This document shows positions 25,961 through 37,768 of a stretch of DNA of 64,000 nucleotides, piece after piece; within the stretch, counting starts at the first letter, position 1; each line of letters begins with the position of its first letter. The notes beneath the pieces were generated by a model that saw only the letters and a program-made list of their open reading frames with translations, made no database searches and was not told the origin of the DNA. The translations under genes were made by a program, and so were the position numbers. Source of the DNA: Rutstroemia sp. NJR-2017a BVV2 (Eukaryota > Ascomycota > Leotiomycetes > Helotiales > Rutstroemiaceae); assembly GCA_002946415.1 (NCBI GenBank), contig NJPS01000035.1:62001-126000 (forward strand), given 5' to 3'.

Positions 25961-27740
25961 ATTAATATTATATATACTAACTAGTAGGTTAGAAATAAAT
26001 AAAAATAAATAGAAATTAGATAAAAAATATAAAACTAAATTATAAAAAAAATTTAATATTATTATAATAATTATATAAAAAGAATTTGATAAAAATAATA
26101 ATAAGTAATTATAAAATAAAATAATAATTTTTATAAAAGAAATATAAAATATAAGATAATTTTATATAATATTTTTCTAAAATTATTAATATTATAAATT
26201 CTTATTAATAAATTATTAATAATATTTTTTATAATTATATAAAATTTATTTATAATTAATAATTTATATAATTTAGATTAATTTATTTGTTTTTATAATA
26301 ATATAAATTAAGAAATTATATTAAATAAAAAAAAAATTTTGAAAAAAAAAAAAGAAAAAAAAAATTCAAATTTATAAAATATTTATAATTCTAGAAAATA
26401 ATAAAAATATTAATATTATATAAAAATAAAGTTTACAAAATTATATTTATTTAAAAAATATATATTATTAATATTAGATAAAAAGAATTAAAAATATAAA
26501 TAATTAAAATAATTAAATTAAATATTATAAAGTTAATATTTTAATTATATAATAATTATATAGATTATTATATTTTGAATATATAATATACTTTATTAAA
26601 ATAATTATATATATTTTAAATTATTATATATTTATTTATATATTATAAAAACTAATTAATTAATTAATATTATAAAAATTATTAATATAGATAAAAATTT
26701 TATATAATTATAAAAATATTATAAATAATTTATAAATTTAAGATTTGAATATTAATAATCTACTTATATAAATCTTCAATATTAATAATTTTAGAATTAT
26801 TTTATTTAAATATTATTTTATATTTTAATTTTTCTTTATAAAGATTATTAATTTAAGAAAGTTAAATAATTATTATTTTATTATATAATTATTTATTATT
26901 ATTCTTATTTAATTTCTTTTTATTTAATTATTATAATATATAATAATATATATATTAAAATTAGAATATTAACAAATATTAAAAAAATATTCAAAATATA
27001 ATTATTATATATTATAAATAAATTATTATATAATTAATTAGTTATAAAAATTTAAAATAATACTATTTATTAATATAAATTAATTATTATATATTTAATT
27101 TAATATTCTAGATAAATATTAATATAAATTTATATAATTTTATTAGATTTTCTTCTTTTAAATTCTTTATTTTTATTAAAAAAGTTTAATTAATATTAAT
27201 TAAATTAATAAAGATAATAGATAATTTTTAAATAAATTAAAAAAAGTAAAAATAAATAAAAAAGTTAATTTTAATTAAAATTAATAAATATTATTATATA
27301 TAAATAATTGAGAATATATATAAAAAAAAGAATTTCGAAATTTATATAAATTTATAATAAAAAATAAATTTATAATAAAAAATAAAATTATAATAAAATA
27401 ATATTTAATTTATAAATTTAAATATATTTATATAAATAAATAATATTAATATTAATTTAAAAATTAATTCTGAAACTAATTTAATTAATAGATTTTTTTT
27501 ATTTTCTTTTTTTTAAAAATTTATTTAATAATATAATATTTTTTTCTTTATTCTTATTTTTATTTATATTCTATATATTTATATTATTATTATTATCTTG
27601 AATTAGAATTCGATTAATAAAACTTATTAATAAATAATTATTTAAAATAAAATTTAATATTTCGATTTAATATATAAAGAAATAAAGATATTTAAAATAT
27701 TATAAATATTTATTTTCTAAATTGTATAGAAATAGTTAGA
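25961..27740. other. Extreme AT desert
   Basis: About 1.8 kb made almost entirely of A and T, with G and C appearing only sporadically (for example 26240-27100), poly-A/poly-T runs and no frame. It is more extreme than the RIPed retrotransposons. The switch to normal composition at about 27740 is sharp. Confidence 0.8.
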
Positions 27741-28179
27741 ATCTTGTATTAGAGGAAGTGAGGTTATATTTGGTATTTAGAGTACTTTAGCTAAAGTTAA
27801 ATATACTTACTTAATTCTATTTGCTATATGAGGGTGGCTTTCTGCTTGAGGCCACAGGCTCTCACCCTCGTCATGCACCATTCTTGGCTACAGCATCACC
27901 ACCATCCCAACATTCTAACAGATATTATAATCTCAAGAGGCACCCATGAGGCGAGGTATCCCGTCTTAAACAGCGCGTCGGGATCAATCGCGCATCCCGC
28001 ATGTCTGAAGATATACAAATTCGACCTTCCTCCAGCGTGTCTGCTGTGCTTTCCATCTTCGCGTCGTCTGAGTTGCAAACGCTGCAAACTCATCGCTTTC
28101 GTCGGTTCATCCGAGTTGGAATGCTTGAGTAATCCAAGTTGATGACGGCACTGCGTGATGGATGCAGAGGATCGTTGCG
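27741..28179. other. Normal-composition intergenic DNA at the AT/GC boundary
   Basis: First balanced-composition DNA after the AT desert. Overlapping short frames exist on both strands, but none has family-like features. It may hold the lost 5' part of the adjacent NLR gene. Confidence 0.5.
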
Positions 28180-28780
28180 ATCCATGGAAGCGCGAGTTCT
28201 ATATAAGCTCATTGTATTTACTAGTTAGATAGAAGCACTCCGAAGACTGACGACGCCACATTTCGCGCGGCATAGGATTTTCTTCCTCATCGACGGCCTG
28301 GACGAGTTCAGTGGCGACCACAAAAAGCTTACAGGTCTGTTGAAGGAGTTGCAGCAGGCACGGCATAAAAAAATTTGTGTCGCAAGCCGGCCTTGGCCCG
28401 TTTTCCAGGATGCTTTCAACAAAAGTCCAAGCCTGGCGCTTCAGGACCTCACACGACCGGACATCGAGTTGTATGTCAATACGAATTTCGATAACCATGC
28501 GGGCTTTAACGAACTCAAGGCCTATGAGCCTAAACTTGCGTCAGATCTTTGTGATGAAATCGTCCGAAAATGCTCAGGTGTCTTCCTGTGGGTACGCTTG
28601 GTGGTACGGTCCCTACTAGAAGGCATCTCAAATGGCGATCGAATATCAGATCTTTATCAAAGACTGAATGGACTTGTGATAAGGCGGTTGATATGATCCA
28701 TCGCTAGCTATACAAAAAGGAAGTTAATGCCTCATCAGACCAATTAGGACTAACCTTAAGTAGTAAGAGTTAGATAGCCC
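28180..28780 (+). pseudogene. NACHT-domain NLR gene fragment
   Basis: A plus-strand frame reads VLYKLIVFTS, a stop, EALRRLTTPHF, then RIFFLIDGLDEFSG (the Walker B region typical of fungal NACHT proteins), KKICVASRPWPVFQDAF (sensor/NACHT core, SRPWP) and LQDLTRPDIELYV. It then runs through KCSGVFLWVRLVVRSLLEGI before a stop near 28695. Continuation in another frame (DMIHR, stop, LYKKEV) shows a frameshift. The P-loop, N-terminal effector domain and C-terminal repeats are absent. In intact form such proteins act in allorecognition and innate immunity. Clearly a remnant. Confidence 0.8.
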
Positions 28781-29150
28781 TCTACCGAAAATTTAACGGG
28801 GTATATCAAAAGTCCGAAGTGCGAGAAGATGTCTGGGGAAATTCTATAATTTGATATCTACAGGATTGTGGGGAAGCTACCGATCTATAGAGTGGAGAAC
28901 CGAGCGGTGTAGTGGATGCTCCCGCCAAACTTCCGGCACTTATTAACGTTAATTGTTATTACTTCGGGGTAGGATGGTGGTCGGTCTCTCGGATGGCCAA
29001 GAAAGTCCGAAGCTACTGTATCCATTATTATGTTGATCTCGAAACCCTGGTTAAGGGTTGTACCTCGACTACTTGAGATTGCTTCCTGCTTTCATTTCCT
29101 TCTATCCACCCATCGATTTCAATACCTGATAAAGCATTCACAAGGCATCA
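28781..29150. other. Intergenic, includes upstream region of the P450 gene
   Basis: No coding frame recognised. It contains the presumed promoter and leader of the P450 gene; no distinctive motif seen. Confidence 0.5.
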
Positions 29151-30877
29151 ATGGAGTTTTCTGGTCTATTCAGCTCTATCGCCTCCAGTACCTCAGCGCT
29201 TCGGAGTGCAGTGTATATCCTGATCGTCCTGATCTTTATCTACTTTCTCATCCGCCCTCTCCTGTCCCCGTTAAGATCTGTACCCGGGCCATTTCTGGCA
29301 CACTATACAAATGCCTGGTTTCTCTGGCGAGTCCGCCGAGGTCATCTCGAGCAAGATTTCGTGGCACTCCATAGAAAATACGGTAATAACTATTCAAGCC
29401 TCATATCTTATTATCACAGACCCATGTCGTATAATTGCTGACTCGAGAGCACAGGTGCTGTTGTGCAATATGGCCCTGATAGGTATAGCTTCAAGGACCT
29501 AGAAGCAACTAAGATCATTTACGGCCACGGCCACTCGTTCCTCAAGGGCCCATACTACCAAGCATATGCCCTGCCACATATGAGAAATTGGAATATGTTT
29601 GCCGTCCGGGATCCTAAAGTACACTCCCAGCTACGCAGGCAGTTTCAGAGTACGTATTCGTTGACAGCTCTTGTCTCGTATGAACCGTATGTGGATGACT
29701 GTGCACGTATCTTCAGACAGCGTCTCGAGGAGATTGCTGTAGCCGGTTCACCAACTGACCTAGGCCATTGGCTACAATGTTATGCATTCGATGTTATCGG
29801 CCATATCACCTACGGGAGTAGGTTCGGCTTTCTTGACCGGGGTGACGATACCATGGGGTCATAGCTGCTATCGAGAGCGGGCTAAAGGAATCTGTACATC
29901 TTGGTGTATATCCATCTCTTCAGGGACTCGCCCTCCGTCTTCGAACAAAAGAGCCCGGATCCGCGTACGCTGATAAATTTGCCCAAGAGAAGATCGATCA
30001 ATTTCGAACGAGTGATAAGGCTGTCTCGCAGGCACCCGAAAAAGAAGATGACGGCAAGGTGGAGACATTTCTAGAAAAGTTCCTCAGGAAGCACGAGTCA
30101 GATCCAACGAACTTTACACGTATTCATGTCCTTGCCGGCTGTGGTGCAAACGTGGGTGCAGGCTCCGATACTACGGGAATCAGTCTATCAGCAATCTTCT
30201 ATTACTTGTTGAAATATCCACATTGCAATCAGAAGCTGCGAGAAGAAGTCGATGCCGTCCAGCCGTTACCGACTAAGGAACTCACCTTTCATGAATCCCA
30301 AGATATGCCGTATCTACAGGCTGTGATCAAGGAGGCGCTTCGTCTCCATCCGGCATTCGGAGTACCTCTGGAACGGACGGTACCTGAGGGTGGCACTACT
30401 ATTGCAGGTCGATTCTTCCCTGCAGGTGTAAGGATTCCCTTCATACGGGTCTCGATTCTCCGCTAACCCAACCATTCAGACAAATGTTTCAGTACACTGT
30501 TGGGTGGCGAACAAAAATGAATTCGTATTCGAAGACCCTGATGAGTTCAAGCCAGAGCGGTGGCTTACCGAGGACGCCAATAAGCTTGCGCTTATGAACC
30601 GTCATTGGATTCCTGTGAGTATATTTCTTCTCCCTTGAGCAATTGTAGCTTTCTGTTCAAAAAGCTAACACTCTCTGTGCTTTAGTTTGGACTCGGTACT
30701 CGGACTTGCATTGGGCGGCATATATCGATGCTTGAAATAGCAAAGTTGGTGCCATATATTGTCCGCGATTTTGATTTCACACTCCAAGAAAGAGCCGATC
30801 AGACCTGGGAGACGGAAAACGTTACTTTTGTGAAGCCACGAAACTTCGTGGTCACTGTTGGGGTACGTACACGGTGA
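29151..30877 (+). pseudogene. Cytochrome P450 monooxygenase with one frameshift
   Basis: Heme-thiolate monooxygenase, ER-anchored, about 500 aa. Model: exon 1 29151-29382, exon 2 29455-30427, exon 3 30480-30614, exon 4 30686-30877; introns start gtaata, gtaagg and gtgagt. An N-terminal membrane anchor (SAVYILIVLIFIYFLIRPLL) is followed by PGP. The I-helix reads GAGSDTTG, the K-helix EALR, then PERW, and the heme motif FGLGTRTCIGR carries the Cys ligand. Resembles the fungal benzoate 4-monooxygenase / pisatin demethylase-like group. In exon 2, after RGDDTMG (29855-29858, a run of four G), the frame stops; the family sequence continues one frame over as GVIAAIESGLKES, so one base is missing. 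This is either real inactivation or a homopolymer assembly error. It faces the Zn2Cys6 regulator. Confidence 0.85.
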
Positions 30878-31343
30878 TTTCTCTTCCGTAAAGGTGTCCG
30901 AAGTGAAGAGGAGATATTTGATTGTGTGTTATCTCTTCAGGTGGTTTGCGCCGTAATATGCTGGCTGGGACATGGGCAGAGAAACTCCAGATTCATACTA
31001 TCGATAGCGTTGGCACAGCCTCGGCGGAAACAGTAGCTCGCCAGCTTGTCTTCGAAGCCTAATGTAATCTGTAACACTTAATAAGGACACCGGCTCTTTG
31101 TTATGAATCAGGTTATATGGCTACCAAGTAACCTTAGACTTAGAAGGTAACTACCTGTATTTGGGGGGCCGAACCGTTGTACCCAGATAATATTAGAAAA
31201 GACTATAAATTTATAATTGGAAATATTTTTTATCCTTCAATAATACATAGCTAAAGAAGGAAAACAAAATATTTTCTATAAATATATTCATATATATACA
31301 AAAAATACAACTATATTTCGAGAAATATTAAACTATATATACT
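30878..31343. other. Intergenic between P450 and regulator 3' ends
   Basis: Convergent 3' ends. The right part (31200-31340) is AT-rich. Nothing coding seen. Confidence 0.5.
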
Positions 31344-32929
31344 CTAGATCACCGCTGCGCCAAGGTTGAGCAAAACGCCGAGATTATCGATTGTGGCATT
31401 CCAGGTATCCAGTTTTAGCTTATTCAAACTTATATCGCTCTGTTTGCAGGCATCAATAAGGTCTCCAAAAAGGTCTAGAGACATCCGCGGCGAGGTCTTA
31501 TACACTTCATATTCCGACTGCCATCCCGAACGCGTCCTTGCCTCCCAAAGTGACTTGGGAGCAGGGAGAGGGATCTCTCGGAATCCATCGAATGTATCGC
31601 AAGGTACACCGATCTTGATGTGAACCATGTGAGCGATCATAAGCCAAACCAATACTGTTCTGCATTAAGTTGGTCAACAAAGATGAAACACATTGAAAGG
31701 CAGTATTAGTTGTCCCTACCTTCTTCTAGACTCAGCAAAAATCCAATCTTCCCAGCTAGAACTTGGATATAATCTTTCATTCTGAAAGAAAGGTTGTTTG
31801 CATATATTCTTGAAGCTCTCGCAAAAGTTCTGATCCATTGATTAGACAAACTCTCGGAGAAAGGAAAATATCCTCTACCTGATAAGTGACTAGCATTTCC
31901 AGATTCAAGCCCGACTCAACTTTGGAATTATCGATGACTCGCATCATTATGTATATAAGCTGGGACTGTATGGCTGCAAGAAGGTCATGCCTCGAGATCA
32001 GGCGCTGCTCCGTCTGCACAGTATTAGCAGAACTCTCCACAGAAAGAGGAGACGGACCAAACCTTTCTGGCTGCGGAACGTTGTTCCGATTGAATCGTGC
32101 GCCACAAAAATGGTCTAGTCTCGAGATTATGAGAAGCAAAGACTTGTGCTGCACCCATGCAATTGACCAGTGGATTAGGCAGAGCAGGCTCAAGAGCATT
32201 CCAAGTTCGATACCAATGTCCGTGTATAAAAGGAGGGAGGGTCTCTCTACGAAGCATCATTTGTGGAAAGGCACGAAGCATCTGCATGACTACACTCGCG
32301 GTGCAATCTTTGACGGGGTCTGATCTAGGTATTGGAGATAGAAAGTTTGAGCCTGGTGGCTGGGAAACATCTGTAGATCGGAAAATAGTATCGGAGTAAT
32401 CATCCCGAGGATGATCCCGCTCATACATAGGCAGTTCGGTAAGAGCGAGATTCTGGGAATCAAAATTGACATTACGGCCGTCAACGCCATATGTACCGTC
32501 GCGATTGCCGTGGAGAACTGGCCCATTGTGCATGTCCTCCAAGGACGGCTCGGGGAAACGGAACAGCGTACTCTTGGGGCTTTGCGAGAGAATGTCATTC
32601 GTAACGAAGTCGAGTGGATCCCAATCCATATCGATTTGTGCTTCGCTGAACACATACAAATCGTTCAAAGTCTCGTTAACGCTACCACCGTTCAATGAGA
32701 CTGGTGTGGAGACTTGAGCCAAGTTTTCCGCTTGGCGACCATCGACGACTTGGCCTTCATGTGAAGCAGCCACATTAGCCGCAGCAGTGTCGTACACACA
32801 TTCGAGGCTTTTACTGATGCATCGCAAGCATCGATGTTGCGAATTGCACTTTACTTTGGCCAGGTTACAAGCTCGACATGCCCTCGCACGATTCCGTGGA
32901 TGATTCCGGGTACGGCGACAGTATAGCAC
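31344..32929 (-). CDS. Zn2Cys6 transcription factor
   Basis: A nuclear DNA-binding regulator of 475 aa. Exons on the minus strand: 32929-32063, 32013-31879, 31829-31720, 31659-31344. The three introns (49, 49, 60 bp) have donors gtttgg, gtagag and gtaggg; the first two contain CTAAT, and all three preserve frame. The binuclear cluster at residues 18-45 reads CRACNLAKVKC then CLRC and ECVYD (CX2CX6CX5CX2CX6C). The C-terminal part has the SWEDWIFAESRRRTV string common in the fungal regulator middle domain, then VLVWLMIAHM. The first donor is atypical, so that junction is the least certain. It lies between a P450 (tail to tail) and a divergent MFS exporter, so local pathway control is plausible but unproven. 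Confidence 0.85.
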
Positions 32930-33422
32930 ATGTCGATTGTACGACGTTTCTAGAGATCTATTAATAATTGTAAATCAAGGCGCGAAGATGGAACAACCTT
33001 TCAAGAATGGTTTGCGGCAAAAGCCGCACAGTCGCATGGGCCCAGGCGATGAAGACGACTCGAATCCGGAATCCATTTAATGCAAGGGATCTAACGTTGC
33101 GTAGGAATTACCCTGAGCTTGATAGGATATGGTGGATGGGTCATTTTTCTTACCTTCGGCTAAATTGGCCGTTCGCAAGCGGTCGGAACAAATTGGCCAT
33201 TAGCTCGTGGCCAAATTGGCCGAGAGACTGTAGGTCACGTGTCATCTATCCAGGATTTGTTCAAATGCCCTTTTTCTTTGCTCCCACATATCAAGTGAAA
33301 AGACAGAAATGTCTAGATGCTCTAATTGATAGTAGAAGGCATCCACTGCCTTTCTCTGCCAAGATTCTGCCACCGCCCGCGACTTTTGGGACCTTCTCTT
33401 TACCAAATCAAATTAAATCATT
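32930..33422. promoter_or_regulatory. Divergent promoter between regulator and MFS exporter
   Basis: Holds the inverted repeat TGCGGC-aaaa-GCCGCA at 33013-33028. It contains CGG-N6-CCG, the form of site bound by Gal4-type Zn2Cys6 dimers. It also holds three copies of AAATTGGCC at 33162, 33190 and 33213. Both could serve the adjacent regulator; this is inference from spacing and symmetry. Confidence 0.55.
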
Positions 33423-35390
33423 ATGAGTGCTTCAGGGGACTCTACGTGTCAAGTCGAAAAGGACCTAGGGCTCCACTCCAATGGAAACAGCCAAAAATCC
33501 AAAATAGATCCCACATCGCAAACGCCGTCTGGCACGTCTCTACAGCAGACGGAAGACGAAAGCTCCGGTCCCAGCTCTATCCCAAGAACCGTACATGGTT
33601 GGAAATGGGTTGCTGCTGTTGCATCTCTCTATGTTGGAGCACTCATCTACGGCCTCGATGACACTATTGCTGCAGACATCCAATCCGCTGTCATCGAACA
33701 ATTCGACGATGTCGAGAAACTCACATGGATTGGCACCGGTTTCCCTCTCGGCTCATTATGCGCTATATTACCCGGGTAAGTTGGAATTTCTACGTTATTG
33801 CAGCAAAAGGCATGAAACTAATTTGACAATGAAAGGGCGGCCTTGTACACTAATTTCAACCTTAAAGTTATGTTCATCGTAAGCATTATTCTTTTTGAAG
33901 CCGCTTCTGCCCTATGCGGAGCAGCACCTACTATGAATGCCCTTATTGTTGGCAGAGTAATTGCCGGTGTTGGTGGGACTGGTATCTTCCTTGGGTAGGT
34001 TTACCCATTAAGCACATGCCGAGCTCTCTGTTAACATATTCGGAAGTATCCTGAACTACTTCTCTCTTTGTACAACGGAGCAAGAACGTGGCCGCTATAT
34101 TTCGGGCATTGGTGTGGTTTGGCGATCAGGTGCAGTTCTTGGCCCCGTTGTAGGAGGAGCATTTGCTACGTCTTCTGCAACATGGCGATGGGCCTTCTAT
34201 ATCAATCTGTAAGTCGGTTGAAATATAAAGCCCCTAGTAAGTGGCATGCTAAGTCAACTCGTAGTGTCGTTGCTGCAATTTGTGCACCAGTATATATCTT
34301 CTATCTTCCCCCAGTCACTCCTCATGGCGCTACCGACTTCCCTGTGATTCAAAAGCTCAGGGACCTCGACTGGATTGGCTTTATCGGCGGCACTGGAGTA
34401 GCGGTGTCACTCACCATGGTCTTGACTTTCGCAGGGTCGGCTTGGGGCTGGAATGATGGCCGTACAATCGCAACATTTGTTGTTTCTGGAATGTTGTTCA
34501 TCCTGATCTTCCTTCAGCAGCGCTTTTCCCTACTCACAAACCCTGGAGCGCGCATGTTCCCCCCACGCCATATTCTCTTAAACAGAACACAAATGCTGCT
34601 GAGTATCAACACGTCCATGGCTGCTACCAATATTTACGTACCTGTCTACTATATTCCCCTCTATTTCTCCTTTACGTATGGCGATTCAGCGTTGATGGCT
34701 GCTGTCCGCTTACTGCCTTTCATCTGCTTCCTTGCAGTATTCAACATGGCCTCAGGCTTCCTTCTCCCTAGGGTCAACTATTAGTAAGTTTTCGACCTTG
34801 TTTTAGTATATTCGCAAGCTAACTGCTTCAGCTGGGTATTATACTTGGTCGGTGGGGTTCTCATGACAATCGGTAGTGCTACAATGTTCACAGTCAATCC
34901 TGATACTCCCATAGCAAATATCTATGGTTATAGTATCATACTTGGAGCTGGTACTGGGTTGGTCTTTAATCTCGGCTTCACGGTTTCTGGTGTCACAATC
35001 ATGGCGAAAACAGGTAACGGCTTAGATGTCCAACGTGTTATCTCGATGCAAAACCTTTCTCAACTCGGATTCCAGACGATGAGCTTGCTTATCGGAGGGC
35101 AGATATTCCAAAGTCTCTCGATGAGAAAGCTCACGTATATACTCGGCGGTTTAGGACTCTCTCAGACAGAAATCAGGAGCGCTATTGCAGGAACCAGTAG
35201 CCCTATATTTGCACATCTAAGTCCCATCGTACAAAAAGAAGCTATCGCGGCCATCACAAGTGCCATGAGCCGAGTCTACATTCTGAGTATAGCGGTTAGT
35301 GCAGTCACTGCGATTTGTGCGATACTGATGAAGAAGGAGAAGCTTTTTCCAACCCCAGGAAAGAAAATAGTTATTGTGGATGAAGATTGA
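33423..35390 (+). CDS. MFS multidrug/toxin efflux transporter (DHA2 type)
   Basis: Plasma-membrane proton-antiporter of 583 aa. Exons 33423-33775, 33836-33994, 34047-34208, 34265-34783, 34832-35390; four introns of 48-60 bp with gtaag or gtagg donors and consistent phase. A hydrophilic N-terminus of about 55 residues precedes TM1 (VAAVASLYVGALIYGLDDT). TM4 has GRVIAGVGGTG. TM5 carries the antiporter motif C as SGAVLGPVVGGAFA, then WRWAFYIN. A central loop with LDWIGF splits the protein as in 14-TM DHA2 pumps, and the tail is basic then acidic. Family members export fungal metabolites or fungicides. It is transcribed away from the regulator on a shared promoter, which suggests export of the product of the damaged P450 locus. 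Confidence 0.9.
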
Positions 35391-35561
35391 AATCCTCCAA
35401 TTCTCAGAGATATTATAATAAGCTTATAAATAAAGGGTATAAATCAATATACTTAGTTCTTTCCAATCTCGCGATATCCTTTTAGTTGCAACGATTTATT
35501 CGCTATTATCTATAAAGAAGTAAACTGGAGTAGCAATCCTCTCTCTTCTAGATCCAATATA

Positions 35562-36941
35562 CAGTACCCACCCACTTATATTACCGAAAACGCGTAAAAG
35601 CGCGATTTTACGCGCTTTGATTTTTAATATCTCTTCTTATTATTTTTATTATACCACCAATTCGTACTCCTTTAGGAGAGCGAAGTAGGAATGCTCGAGA
35701 TGGGAAGTATCTTAGTCCATATCAAAGAGGCCAAGTTGTCGGATAGTACTATAAAGGTACAAAACCGGCTGCCATTGCCACTACCCTGAAAGTACATGAT
35801 TCAGCTATCCGATACACCTTACAATATATGGAACTACATAGTAACGGTGAGGATCTACCTCGAGCTGCTCGAAAACTCTCTTATTCCGATCGAGACGAAT
35901 GTGTTATTATATGCTATATACAACTTTTCCCGAAGCACACCTACAAGCAAATCAAGAGTATATATAGGGTTAAATGTAGTACTACTACTATCAAACAGCT
36001 ATTGAAGAAGTATGGCATTACCAATTGGAGATGTAAGAAGCGGCCGGAGCTCTCAGAGGTATATACATTAAAGCGGCTTGTATGGTGCCTAGTATGGAGA
36101 GGATTGACTACTGAGGAATGGGATTTAGTTATATGGAGTGATAAGTGTTCGGTAGAGCGGGGGCAGGGTAAACGGACTGAATAGGCATTCCGTACACCAG
36201 GGGAGAAGTGGGATAAAAATATAGTTCAAACATATAGGACGGACAAGAATATGAAGGTCATGGTTTGGGCAGCGTTTTGGGATACTAGGAGAAGCAATCT
36301 CTATATTATAGATCGAGATTTTGAGGCTGCTAAGTTCGGATATACAGCTAAGTCTTACCTAGAGGTGCTAAAGGCAGAAGTAGCAGCTACATATAAGAAA
36401 GTGGATAAAGGATACCAGTTTATACAAGATAATACTCCTATACACAAAGCTAACAAGGTTATGGCTTGGTTTAAGGAACATAGGATCGATATCTTGAAGG
36501 ATTGGCCTCCATATTCCCCTGATTTGAACCCAATTGAGCATATATGATAACACCTTAAAGTACACCTATATAAGATATTCCCTGAGATAGCCAGCGATAC
36601 CAGCAAATCAGAGCATACTAGGCAAAGATTAGAGTCTTGTTTGCAAGCAGCTTGGGATACATTAGATAATACATTGTTCAAGAACTTGATCGAGAGTATA
36701 CCTCGAAGGATCGAGGCTTATATTACAGCTAAGGAGTAGCATACAAAATATTGAACGAACATATAATTTATTCCAAGAAAAATGGGTACAGCAACTTAAG
36801 TACAGATCATAAGCTTCAATTCTGTATACTCAAAAGTAAATAATATTGGTTGGTTAATTAATAAAAGTAATAAATTAATTGTAGTTGCAGTGATAAAATT
36901 GATGGGTTTTAAAAATCGTGATTATAAGTGGTCTAGTACTG
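35562..36941 (+). mobile_element. Tc1/mariner element with clear TIRs
   Basis: 1,380 bp. The left end CAGTACCCACCCACTTATA and the right end TATAAGTGGTCTAGTACTG are imperfect inverted repeats. They are flanked by TA duplications at 35560-35561 and 36942-36943. The body holds one plus-strand transposase frame. Confidence 0.92.
35661..36739 (+). pseudogene. Tc1/mariner transposase, inactivated by RIP-type stops
   Basis: One reading frame spans the gene, interrupted only by TAG near 35738 and 36182 and TGA TAA near 36544-36549. Each restores to Gln or Trp by a single transition. The N-terminus has a helix-turn-helix (RSRNARDGKYLSPYQRGQVV, then KPAAIATTLKVHDSAIRYTL). The DDE core shows VIWSDKCSVERG, FIQDNTPIHKA and WPPYSPDLNPIEHI, the D, D, D/E strings of the superfamily. 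The C-terminus ends AYITAKE. There is no frameshift, so inactivation appears to be point mutation only. Confidence 0.9.
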
Positions 36942-36943
36942 TA

Positions 36944-37518
36944 TATCGAACTATCACCTGCGACGGTTTGGCCTACCTAATACGGGTGGTTAACCTTCTG
37001 AGCCTAAGGTCGGCGACCGCGCGCGACTTGGGTACCGGTCGCGTAAGTGCCCCTTTTGCTGAAGTGGCCCGGTGCCAGCTAGATACTATATATCGCCGAC
37101 TGCTCCGGCAATATAATGCCAGACGATATAGGAAGCTGGAACGATCTGGGGCTGTACCTGGAACGATCTGGGGCCGTTTTTCGCCCTACTTGGGGCCTGG
37201 GACCAACACGCGTGCGCTGTTTGGAACGATCGGCGGCTGGTCTCTCCGGAATAATAGGTCAAGCGACTGGTTCAGCAGCAGCTCCTCGTACAGCAGGGTT
37301 ATTGAACTATCTTCTTTCACCGATTAAAAATCATCCTCCCTAACCTCTTACACCAGTACTAGATCCTTAAGAAATCGGAGGCAGCCCTAAAGTGGCCGAA
37401 GATGGATCCGAGCTAGTGGAGGTACCCCACCCCCACATCGATCTAGCCGGATGGGGGATCCCCCCCCCTCACCAGGCCCGCGCGCCGCGCTAGGTCCGAA
37501 TCCGGCGCCTACACCGCA
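36944..37518. other. GC-rich repetitive DNA, no convincing gene
   Basis: Unusually GC-rich for this window. It contains repeated ggaacgatctggggc (37138, 37159) and a related ggaacgatcggcggc at 37217, and poly-C near 37460. Short frames are present on the plus strand (36890-37343), but they look like repeat translation. Possibly part of a transposon linked to the Copia LTR that follows. Confidence 0.5.
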
Positions 37519-37768
37519 CCAGTATCAGGGATGTAGAAGGGGAGTCGAGGGTTCGGGCGCTAATTACCTATATAAGAGGGGGAGCGGAGGCTAATCGAGC
37601 GAGGAGCGGGGCTTCCGCCCCGAGGATTCTGATATAAGGAATAGTAGGAAGGAAAAGAGATCGGTAGCAATTAGTTTGTCTTCAACTAGAACTATTATAT
37701 TTAGATTCCGGCTATCTTATTCCTGTATTGCGATACTCATACAATTCCCTACTAACCAAACCCTAACA
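37519..37768. repeat. Copia-type LTR copy 1
   Basis: About 250 bp. It matches 42097-42345 in direct orientation (tcagggatgtagaagg, tcgagggttcgggc, acctatataagagg, aatcgagcgag, taaggaatag and other blocks) and ends in ctaaca. This copy is GC-richer and carries a ggggcttccgccccg hairpin at 37608-37622. Symmetric TG/CA ends prevent a firm orientation. Confidence 0.75.

Noticed and set aside
27828..28142. Frame of 104 codons with a His run
   Set aside because: No family resemblance and a competing antisense frame; may be chance at the composition boundary.
32157..32717. Plus-strand frames opposite the Zn2Cys6 regulator
   Set aside because: Antisense shadows of a well-supported minus-strand gene.
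36890..37343. Open frame of 145 codons, plus strand
   Set aside because: Overlaps the mariner right end and GC-rich repeats; the translation is Arg/Ser-rich with repeat-derived strings and no family features.
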